DNA of 64,000 nt, taken from assembly GCA_016706405.1 (NCBI GenBank), contig JADJJT010000002.1, positions 682,001-746,000 of the forward strand, given 5' to 3'. How positions within the stretch are numbered: the first letter of the stretch is position 1; each line of letters starts with the position of its first letter. This document shows positions 53,995-60,880 of this stretch, in pieces. The notes under the pieces were generated by a model. It saw only the letters and a program-made list of their open reading frames with translations. It was not told the origin of the DNA and did no database searches. The DNA is from Sphingobacteriales bacterium (GTDB lineage: Bacteria > Bacteroidota > Bacteroidia > Chitinophagales > UBA2359). The position numbers and the translations under genes are program-made.

Positions 53995-54612
53995 ATGATA
54001 ACCACATCTCATCCAATGCCTAAAACAAATATACAAGGCCAAACAAAGCAAATTCACCCTAAAGTGTTTGCCTTGTGGTTGGGTTTGGGTTCGGTTATTA
54101 TGATGTTTGCGGGTTTAACAAGTGCGCATATTGTACGAAAAGCACAAGGGAACTGGGTCGAGTTTAAATTGCCAAGCCTGTTTTATATTAGTACAGCACT
54201 GATTTTGATTAGCAGCATAGTACTTGTATTTGCTGTTAAAGCCTTCAAATCGGAAAACTGGAATAAGTACCGGATAATTTTAGGGACAACTTCATTTTTA
54301 GGTTTGGGCTTTCTTGTAACACAAGTTTTGGCTTGGAAAGAATTAACAAGTTACGGCATTTTATTAAACGGTAATCCATCTGGTTCGTTTTTATACCTAA
54401 TATCCGGATTGCACCTTTTTCACGTTTTGGGCGGTGTTGTTGCCATGCTTATTTTGTTCATCAAAGCATTTTCTCTAAACCACGACCCCATATCCCAAGC
54501 AAAACGCAGTATAAACCCAAATAATGGTTTAGGGCTTAAATTAATGTCAATTTACTGGCATTTTATCGGTATTTTATGGATTTATTTACTAGCCTTTTTA
54601 AGTTTCACATAG
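53995..54612 (+). CDS. Haem-copper oxidase subunit III-like protein (first copy)
   Basis: This 205-residue membrane protein has five hydrophobic segments and the subunit III pattern: IHPKVFALWLGLGSVIMMFAGLTSAHIVRK, GSFLYLISGLHLFHVLGGVVAML and the final IYWHFIGILWIYLLAFL. It lies 24 bp after ctaB. A second subunit III follows, and Bacteroidota oxidase operons often have this pair of short subunit III genes. It probably supports proton entry and stability of subunit I. Confidence 0.9.
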   Translation: MITTSHPMPKTNIQGQTKQIHPKVFALWLGLGSVIMMFAGLTSAHIVRKAQGNWVEFKLPSLFYISTALILISSIVLVFAVKAFKSENWNKYRIILGTTSFLGLGFLVTQVLAWKELTSYGILLNGNPSGSFLYLISGLHLFHVLGGVVAMLILFIKAFSLNHDPISQAKRSINPNNGLGLKLMSIYWHFIGILWIYLLAFLSFT

Positions 54613-54687
54613 ACAATTTCAACTAAAACAAACAATATTTCTCTTTCAGCAAAAACTATCCCAATAGGTTTAATTATATAAATAGTT

Positions 54688-55359
54688 ATGTCAGTACAAA
54701 CCATTGAAGCGCAAGCATCGCACAACGAACAACCAACATGGAACGGTGGAGATTCGCCGTTTAAGGTTAGTTATGGCAAATTAATGATGTGGTATTTTTT
54801 AGTATCAGATGCCTTTACCTTCTCGGCCTTATTAATTGCGTATGGCACCATCCGGTTTATGAGCCCCTATTGGGCAGACCCGAACGTGGTTTTTTCTTCG
54901 ATGCCATTTACAGATGCTACAATTCCATTGGGGTTTGTTAGCATTATGACGTTTATATTAATATTAAGTAGTGTATTTGTAGTACGTGCCGTACAAGAAG
55001 GCCACCGAATGAACAAAAATGGCGTGCTTTTTTGGATGTTTTGGGGTATAGTTGGGGGCGCAGCGTTTTTAGGCTGCCAAGCTTGGGAATGGACCCACTT
55101 GATTACGCATAATGCAACTACGGTATATGGAAACCCATTTGGTCCGGCAGCTTTTGGACAGTTATTCTTTTTAATTACAGGCTTTCACGGTTTTCACGTT
55201 TTTAGTGGCGTTGTAATTAATATTATTGCTTTTTCGCAAACAGCAATGGGTATTTACCATAAGCGCGGCCACTACGAAATGATTGAAAAAGTAGGGCTTT
55301 ATTGGCACTTTGTAGATTTGGTTTGGGTATTCGTATTTTTAGCCTTTTATTTGCTTTAA
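54688..55359 (+). CDS. coxC: Cytochrome c oxidase subunit III (second copy)
   Basis: This 223-residue protein has five helices and the same family motifs as the previous gene: GKLMMWYFLVSDAFTFSALLIAYG, GQLFFLITGFHGFHVFSGVVIN and the C-terminal GLYWHFVDLVWVFVFLAFYLL, which is the typical subunit III ending. It is closer to canonical subunit III than the first copy. No large insertion is seen. Confidence 0.92.
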   Translation: MSVQTIEAQASHNEQPTWNGGDSPFKVSYGKLMMWYFLVSDAFTFSALLIAYGTIRFMSPYWADPNVVFSSMPFTDATIPLGFVSIMTFILILSSVFVVRAVQEGHRMNKNGVLFWMFWGIVGGAAFLGCQAWEWTHLITHNATTVYGNPFGPAAFGQLFFLITGFHGFHVFSGVVINIIAFSQTAMGIYHKRGHYEMIEKVGLYWHFVDLVWVFVFLAFYLL

Positions 55360-55449
55360 GCATACCATTTATAGATAAAATGCTTTTAACCTGCTTTAAT
55401 TTCTTGTTTTAATTTTAACTTTATAAAAACAATTCATTTACTATATAAT

Positions 55450-55941
55450 ATGGGACATACAATTACGGAAGCACAATATAAACAACAAGTTAGCGCTGTT
55501 TGGCGGGCTACAATTTGGCTTGGTCTTATAACGGTGGTTGAAGTAGCTGCTGCTTTATATTGGTATTATAACGTTGACCATTCAACGCCAAAATTATTTC
55601 TGAATGGCTTTTTTATTTTAGCCAGCCTGCTTAAAGCCTATTTTATTGTAGCCGAGTTTATGCACGTGCGCTACGAAACCCGCGCACTAACCCTTACTAT
55701 ATTAACGCCAATGCTGTTTTTAATTTGGTTTATTATAGCCTTTTTGTGGGAAGGTGGCGCATGGAAAGAAAATCGCAGTAAATGGAAAGTTGAAGTTGAA
55801 CGCAACGACGTTAAACGTGCGGAAGAATTAAAAGCACACGGGCATGGCGCTGATAGTCATGGAAATGACACGCATAAAGCACCCGCCGACCACAAAACTG
55901 AATCCGGGAAAGAGACAAAACCATCAGGTTCCGGACACTAA
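55450..55941 (+). CDS. Cytochrome c oxidase subunit IV (prokaryotic type)
   Basis: This 163-residue protein has three helices (about 15-40, 50-65 and 75-95) and the pattern of the prokaryotic subunit IV family: VWRATIWLGLITVVEVAAALYW, LLKAYFIVAEFMHVRYETRAL. The soluble C-terminal third is unusually long and His-rich (HGHGADSHGNDTHKAPADH) and ends SGSGH. It is the last structural gene of the operon, before a strong terminator. Confidence 0.88.
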   Translation: MGHTITEAQYKQQVSAVWRATIWLGLITVVEVAAALYWYYNVDHSTPKLFLNGFFILASLLKAYFIVAEFMHVRYETRALTLTILTPMLFLIWFIIAFLWEGGAWKENRSKWKVEVERNDVKRAEELKAHGHGADSHGNDTHKAPADHKTESGKETKPSGSGH

Positions 55942-55966
55942 ATACCTGCCGGTTTTTTTAAACAAT

Positions 55967-56028
55967 TGGCTGTTAAATTGGTTATTGTGCTGTATAACAC
56001 GCAAACTAATTTAACAGCTATCTTTTTT
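55967..56028 (+). terminator. Terminator of the ACIII-oxidase operon
   Basis: A long stem TGGCTGTTAAATTGGTT (55967-55983) / AACTAATTTAACAGCTA (56004-56020) with one or two wobbles is followed by TCTTTTTT. Confidence 0.8.
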
Positions 56029-56046
56029 ATTCCAAAATAAGTTTGT

Positions 56047-56054
56047 TAACTTTG
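56047..56054 (+). promoter_or_regulatory. Putative -7 promoter box of the SCO gene
   Basis: TAACTTTG matches TAnnTTTG, 35 bases before the SCO ATG and just after the operon terminator, so the SCO gene appears separately transcribed. Confidence 0.5.
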
Positions 56055-56088
56055 TAATAAAGTAATAATATATAATACAAAACTAATA

Positions 56089-56847
56089 ATGCAAGCAAAA
56101 GGCAACCAAAAGGCAATATCAAAACTTATAGGGCTGTTTATTGCCGTAGGCATACCCGTAATTTGTGCCTTAATGATATACAAATTTGATGTGCTGAATG
56201 TATTAGGTAAAGATAATTTGCCCAAACTTAAACGATATGTAGCACTGCAAGAAGGGCAAGACACTACCTACGCCATCCGGATAAAGGATACACTTTGGCA
56301 TACTATCCCACCTTTCAATTTTATTGCCCACACGAATAAACCATTCACGCGCGAATCCATCCGGAATAAAATTGTTGTAGCCGATTTTTTCTTTGCCAAC
56401 TGCCCTGGACCCTGCCCCAAAATGGCACATCAGTTTAAGCGAATACAAACCGAATACCTAAACGACCCCGATATACTGCTTGTTTCGCATACCGTTGACC
56501 CCGACCGCGATACCATTGAAGCACTTAATAACTACGCCAACCGCTTTGAAGCCGACAGCTCGAAATGGCTATTTGTTACCGGAGAAAAAAAGGCCCTGTA
56601 CGACTTTTACAGATATGGCTATTTTGTAACCGCTACGCCCGGAGACGGCGGCGAACACGACTTTATTCATACCGAAAAATTTGTACTCGTTGACAAACAA
56701 GGTGTAATCAGAGGCTTCTACAACGGCACCGACGAAGCCGAAGTAAACCGCCTTATGTACGATATTAAAGTTTTAAAATTAGAATATGGCTTGCCAAACC
56801 CACGACAGAAAATGGGGCCACCACCGCCACCACAAAATAAAAGCTAA
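56089..56847 (+). CDS. SCO1/SenC-type copper chaperone
   Basis: This 252-residue protein is membrane-anchored by one N-terminal helix (about 13-32) and has a periplasmic thioredoxin-like domain. The copper-binding CxxxC motif is FFFANCPGPCPKM (Cys 105 and 109) and the partner His is in GGEHDFIHTEKFVLVD near residue 195. SCO proteins deliver copper to the CuA site of subunit II, encoded 6 kb upstream. A proline-rich tail (GPPPPPQNKS) ends it. Confidence 0.93.
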   Translation: MQAKGNQKAISKLIGLFIAVGIPVICALMIYKFDVLNVLGKDNLPKLKRYVALQEGQDTTYAIRIKDTLWHTIPPFNFIAHTNKPFTRESIRNKIVVADFFFANCPGPCPKMAHQFKRIQTEYLNDPDILLVSHTVDPDRDTIEALNNYANRFEADSSKWLFVTGEKKALYDFYRYGYFVTATPGDGGEHDFIHTEKFVLVDKQGVIRGFYNGTDEAEVNRLMYDIKVLKLEYGLPNPRQKMGPPPPPQNKS

Positions 56848-56912
56848 GACACAAATTTTTTCAAAAGAAGAGGGAGAAGACAGCCAGCAATAAAAAACTA
56901 ACAATAAACACG

Positions 56913-58139
56913 GTGAATTTAGCCTTACATATTGCCCGCCGATATTTAATATCTAAAAAAAGCACCAATGCTATTAATATTATTAGTATGGTATCGGCTT
57001 TGGGTATGATGGTTGGAACAGCCGCTTTAGTTTTAGTTTTATCGGTATTTAATGGTTTTGAAGATATAGTAACCTCGTTATACAATACCTTTAATCCGGA
57101 TATTAGAGTAGTGCCGAGGCAAGGCAAAGTATTCATTCCGGATGAAACCCAATTAACGGCCATACGAAATCTGCCCGGCGTAAAAGCAGTAGCTACTATT
57201 TTAGAAGAAAACAGCTTGGTGCAGTATCGCAATAAAGAGTTTATTTTTAGGCTTAAAGGGGTTGATAATGATTTTGCCGCTGTTACCGCCTTAGATACCG
57301 CTTTGGTAGAAGGCGAATTTTTACTTAACCAAGATAGCGTAAATTATGCTGTATTAGGCTTAGGGGTGCGCGATTTGCTGGGTGTAAATATTGATAACCC
57401 CTTTAGCCGGCTCAATGTATTTATGCCGCGCCGCAATGCCAACGCACAAACCCCACCCGAACAGGCCTTTGTTGATGCAGCCCTTGAACCGGCAGGCGTT
57501 TTTGCCATTCAGCAAGAGTTTGACAGCAAATATATTATTGTGCCTATAATGTTTATGCGCCAACTGCTCAATTACCCCCGCGAAGTTTCGGCGCTTGAAA
57601 TTGCCCTAACCCAGCCCCAGCAAACGGCACAAGCGCAACAAGCCATAACACAAATTTTAGGACCTGATTTTGAGGTGCGAAACCGCTACCAACAAGATGC
57701 CCTGCTTTACAAAGTAATGCGCACCGAAAAATGGGTAGTTTATTTAATATTAACGTTTATTTTATTAGTCGCCGCCTTTAATATTGTGGGCTCGCTAAGT
57801 ATGTTGGTACTCGAAAAAAGCCGCGATATAGCTATTTTAAAATCGTTGGGTGCGAGTAAGGGGTTTGTGCGGCGTATTTTCTTTTTCGAGGGGTTGTTAT
57901 TGTCGCTGTTGGGGGCGTTTACGGGCATGGTAATTGCGGTTTTGCTTTGTTTGGCGCAACAAAAATATGGCCTTTTGCAACTTGGGGGCGATTCGTTTTT
58001 AATTCAAGCCTATCCGGTAAGTATGCGCTTTAATGATTTTGTGTTGGTATTTGCAACCGTAGTGATAATATCGGTATTTGCCTCGCTGTTGCCGGCAAAC
58101 CGCGCCGCCCAGCAAGGGCAGTTGCTAAAAGAAGCTTAG
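56913..58139 (+). CDS. LolC/LolE-type ABC transporter permease
   Basis: This 408-residue FtsX-like permease has the LolCE start LHIARRYLISKKSTNAINIISMVSALGMMVGTAALVLVLSVFNGFE, a large periplasmic domain (about 50-270), and three C-terminal helices with the coupling sequence LEKSRDIAILKSLGASKGFVRRIFFFEGLLLSLLGAF. The C terminus ends LPANRAAQQGQLLKEA. The start codon is GTG at 56913, 65 bp after the SCO gene. It would extract lipoproteins from the inner membrane. The ATPase (LolD) is not adjacent. It is probably part of the SCO transcript. Confidence 0.9.
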   Translation: MNLALHIARRYLISKKSTNAINIISMVSALGMMVGTAALVLVLSVFNGFEDIVTSLYNTFNPDIRVVPRQGKVFIPDETQLTAIRNLPGVKAVATILEENSLVQYRNKEFIFRLKGVDNDFAAVTALDTALVEGEFLLNQDSVNYAVLGLGVRDLLGVNIDNPFSRLNVFMPRRNANAQTPPEQAFVDAALEPAGVFAIQQEFDSKYIIVPIMFMRQLLNYPREVSALEIALTQPQQTAQAQQAITQILGPDFEVRNRYQQDALLYKVMRTEKWVVYLILTFILLVAAFNIVGSLSMLVLEKSRDIAILKSLGASKGFVRRIFFFEGLLLSLLGAFTGMVIAVLLCLAQQKYGLLQLGGDSFLIQAYPVSMRFNDFVLVFATVVIISVFASLLPANRAAQQGQLLKEA

Positions 58140-58211
58140 TTTTTATAGTATAGCCTAACCTAACTTATAACCTAACAACCTAATGCCAGTTTGTTTGCAG
58201 CAGGGCAGTGT

Positions 58212-58625
58212 TTACTGTTTTGTAAGCACCCACTTATATTTACTATGTTCTCCAAAATCGGTATCTTCAAAAAACCATTCTTGCCGTTCTTTGCTGTTTT
58301 CTAAAACAGTAAAAACAAAAAAATTAGAAAAATCAACCAAAACTATTTGAGGGTTATACTGGTGAAACCACTTGCCCTTCATAGTATCTTTTTTAGTGTA
58401 AATTATTTTAAAAATATTATTGCTATCAAAAATTACTGTGCCTGAGAAATTGTATTCTTGGTCTAAAACGCCATCTTCGTAGTCTTTTCTGTTTTCGTTA
58501 AATACCCAACTGCCTATAATGTTTTCTTTAAAGGTGGTATAATTTGGCACTTCGTCTATATGGCAGTCGTCTTTTTTGCAGGCAAAAAGGGTTAAAAGAA
58601 GGGCAAGAATAAGAATTCGCGTCAT
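58212..58625 (-). CDS. Small lipocalin-like lipoprotein, paralogue 1
   Basis: This 137-residue lipoprotein (LLLTLFACKKDDCHIDE, lipobox Cys 16) has the lipocalin-like opening IIGSWVFNENRKDYEDG, beta-strand-rich sequence, a WFHQYNPQIVLVDF segment and the ending YKWVLTKQ. It shares layout and several motifs with the next two genes (KGKWFHQYNPQ versus SQWYFQLNPQ versus DWLYQYDPE), so all three arose by tandem duplication. Function unknown; lipocalin-like lipoproteins of Bacteroidota are periplasmic or surface-facing. It is convergent with the permease gene. Confidence 0.8.
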   Translation of the reverse strand: MTRILILALLLTLFACKKDDCHIDEVPNYTTFKENIIGSWVFNENRKDYEDGVLDQEYNFSGTVIFDSNNIFKIIYTKKDTMKGKWFHQYNPQIVLVDFSNFFVFTVLENSKERQEWFFEDTDFGEHSKYKWVLTKQ

Positions 58626-58653
58626 GATATTTGTTTTAATGTTTTAAGTAAAA

Positions 58654-59088
58654 TTAGTTTTTGGTTAGGGTCCATGTGTCTTTTCTAACTTCATTTTGGT
58701 ATTCTCGCACTTCTTCCCAAATTTGTTTGTCTGGGGTATTTTTGGAGATAGAAAATGCATGCGCATAATTACTCGTATGATACTCGTCTTTAAAAATTAT
58801 CACTTGAGGGTTTAATTGGAAATACCATTGGGAGTAATATATATCACCGGTGTAGTTATTTACTTGTTTAGCCGTTTGGTCGTGGTACAGTGTTAAAACA
58901 TGGTTAATTACAGCTGACTCGTTGTTCAGGGTATCGTCTTTAAAAATTAGCCTTACCATTTTAAGGTCCCACTCGCCATAAATATTGCTGCGCAGGGCGT
59001 AGTAATCAGTGGTTTCGTCTATGGGGCAGTCTTCTTTTTTGCAGGCAAAAAGGGTTAAAATAAGGAAAAAAGCAAGTATTCGTATCAT
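58654..59088 (-). CDS. Small lipocalin-like lipoprotein, paralogue 2
   Basis: This 144-residue lipoprotein has a signal nearly the same as in paralogue 1 (LILTLFACKKEDCPIDET). The GxW opening is NIYGEWDLKMVRLIFKDD; the shared centre is SQWYFQLNPQVIIF and the ending DTWTLTKN. It is separated from paralogue 1 by 28 bp and probably co-transcribed. The mature parts differ strongly while the signal peptides are highly similar, so the signal is the most conserved part. Confidence 0.8.
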   Translation of the reverse strand: MIRILAFFLILTLFACKKEDCPIDETTDYYALRSNIYGEWDLKMVRLIFKDDTLNNESAVINHVLTLYHDQTAKQVNNYTGDIYYSQWYFQLNPQVIIFKDEYHTSNYAHAFSISKNTPDKQIWEEVREYQNEVRKDTWTLTKN

Positions 59089-59215
59089 ATTTGTTTAAAA
59101 TTTTTGTACTGTGAACAAATAGCTGAGTAATAGGGTAATTACAAGGTTGGATAAATATTAAATCCGGAAAAACGTTTAAATTGGCTTAAATATCCGGAGT
59201 TCTGCTTAATTGGTA

Positions 59216-59647
59216 TTATTTTTTGGTCATATTCCATTTATATCGCAGTATATCGGCAATAAGTTTTGGATCTTCGAATTCAAATTCCCAAACTTGGGCT
59301 ATGGGGCTATTGTAAATTACTTTATTCATTTGTACGGGTCTATAGTTTAAGCCATAAACATCAGGAAAAATCATCATCACAATTTCGGGGTCGTATTGAT
59401 AAAGCCAGTCAAATTCTTCAAGGTTATTTGTAGATTGATTAAGCTGTGATCCAGTGCCGTTGTCGTTAAAGGTAATGGTTTTTGTATATTTATATTCAAA
59501 ATAAACAGTATCGGCTCTAATTTCATGAAAAATTTGTTCAATGTCCCATTCGCCCACAATATTATGGCGCAGGTCTTCGATTTGAGTTATTTTTTTGCAC
59601 GAAACTATCAAGCATATCATAAGCATTAAAACAAAAAAACGGAACAT
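59216..59647 (-). CDS. Small lipocalin-like lipoprotein, paralogue 3
   Basis: The start is MFRFFVLMLMICLIVSCKK (ATG at 59647; an upstream in-frame start adds 15 residues before the signal). It carries lipobox Cys 17, opening NIVGEWDIEQIFHEIRAD, centre FDWLYQYDPEIVMMIF and ending LRYKWNMTKK. It is the most diverged of the three tandem paralogues and lacks the DDC/EDC residues after the lipid Cys. It lies directly downstream of the T9SS-tail fragment of the IS-interrupted gene. Confidence 0.8.
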   Translation of the reverse strand: MFRFFVLMLMICLIVSCKKITQIEDLRHNIVGEWDIEQIFHEIRADTVYFEYKYTKTITFNDNGTGSQLNQSTNNLEEFDWLYQYDPEIVMMIFPDVYGLNYRPVQMNKVIYNSPIAQVWEFEFEDPKLIADILRYKWNMTKK

Positions 59648-59723
59648 AACAGATTGTTTTAAAATTAAAAAAACAAGGGATTGAGGGCGCACAAATTTAC
59701 CTCAGATACGCTGTTTTTCATAA

Positions 59724-59836
59724 TTATTGAATAATAATTTTTTCTACGGAAATTGTCTTATGCTCACTTAGAAGGTAAACATAATACATTCCGGATGCTA
59801 ACGCCGATAAATTTAACTGTTTGGTGTTATATTTTA
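59724..59836 (-). pseudogene. Cut-off 3' end of the SprB-repeat protein gene (T9SS tail)
   Basis: Read on the minus strand it encodes KYNTKQLNLSALASGMYYVY, then LLSEHKTISVEKIIIQ and stop. This is the last part of a T9SS sorting domain. It continues in frame the gene interrupted at 60881 (GREQYTETVGALKYN...) when the IS and one copy of TAAAATATA are removed. It has no start and cannot be translated on its own. Confidence 0.88.
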
Positions 59837-60880
59837 ACGTGAGTTCGGAGATTTACTTAGTAAATTTTAGCAAGATCTACTTGAGGTTTATTGGGGTAAA
59901 ACTGATAGGCTACCAAGCTAGCGACTATATGGACAAAAGCATTCTGTGGTTTTCTGTGTCTGGTATGTTCTAAGTCAAAACCGAGGCCAAAATATCATTA
60001 ATGGCTTCAATCATAGGTCTTTTTTTCAATAAGAGCCTTTCTTCTAAAGACATTAGTCTGTTTTTCATATTCTTTTGACCTTGGTAATTATTTTTAGTCC
60101 TTTTTCAAAAAAAGTTGTTCCATAAGGTAGTCAAATAGCCTTTATCGCCAAACAACAGCCTGATATTTTCTCTAATAGCTTGTTTAAGAGGTCTTTACTA
60201 TTGTCTGCCACCTGTCCTGTAGTCAAAGCAAAGTCCACGATTTGTCCTTTGTGATTGACTATCAGGTGGAGCTTAAAGCCGAAAACCACCCCATAGAAGA
60301 TTTTCCTTTCGAGGCGGTTTGAGCAAAAACTTTATGTTGCTTGGCTCGCAGCATGTCACAAACAGGTAGCGCTTTGGCATCTATGTAATAAATTCCTGTT
60401 TTTTCTGCTTGCTGGCAGGTTAATTTGGCTAAAATCGCCATAGGAAGAGCAACCCGTTCTATTAACTCTATAAAATAGTTGTAGGATGGGGCAGTAGGAA
60501 AATAGGTCTTTAAGTCATTCAAAACCAATGCTTTATAGTAATATTCAAAACATTTATAGCCCGAATAGTGGTAGAAAATCAGAATCGTAAGTATCTCACT
60601 TTCCGAAATTTTGGGCACACTACGAGGCCAGGCATTGTTTTACCTTCGCTAAGCCAATGCTGAGCAACCCATTGTTGCATCAGCAAACAGGCATTATCTA
60701 CAAAAAAAAATAATTCAAATAACATGGACACATCAAATTTTGTATCTTTGGACTTCATAAAAACAGGGGGTAGTATTTGTTTGCAGTTTTGGACACTACA
60801 AAGATAACTATGCTCCTGTTTTTATTCCTATCAACTATACTAATCCCCCTATTTTTTATAGCTTAGCTCCGAATTCACGT
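59837..60880 (-). mobile_element. IS982-family insertion sequence with target-site duplication
   Basis: This 1,044-bp element has 14-bp terminal inverted repeats ACGTGAGTTCGGAG (59837-59850) and CTCCGAATTCACGT (60867-60880), with one mismatch. It is flanked by a perfect 9-bp direct repeat TATATTTTA (59828-59836 and 60881-60889). It carries one transposase gene on the minus strand, matching the IS982 family in size and sequence. It sits in the T9SS sorting domain of the SprB-repeat gene, in the same orientation as its host. Confidence 0.9.
59857..60758 (-). pseudogene. IS982-family transposase with several frameshifts
   Basis: Pieced together over frames the product is about 300 residues, normal for IS982: MKSKDTKFDVSMLFELFF..., VDNACLLMQQWVAQHW, then PKISESEILTILIFYHYSGYKCFEYYY (the longest single frame, 60262-60618), YYIDAKALPVCDMLRAKQHK (DDE catalytic Asp region), GKSSMGWF.GFKLHLI, LTTGQVADNS, LLFGDKGYL and the C-terminal RHRKPQNAFVHIVASLVAY. 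At least six one-base shifts are visible, near 60705 (A9 run), 60630, 60280, 60150, 60105 and 60070, with another near 59975, mostly in homopolymers. It is inactive as written. Confidence 0.88.

Noticed and set aside
59837..60880. Element ends placed at GGAG...CTCC with GAATTC/GAACTC as target repeat
   Set aside because: That reading leaves a mismatch in the repeat and does not restore the host frame; moving the ends out to ACGTGA gives a perfect 9-bp repeat and an in-frame join.
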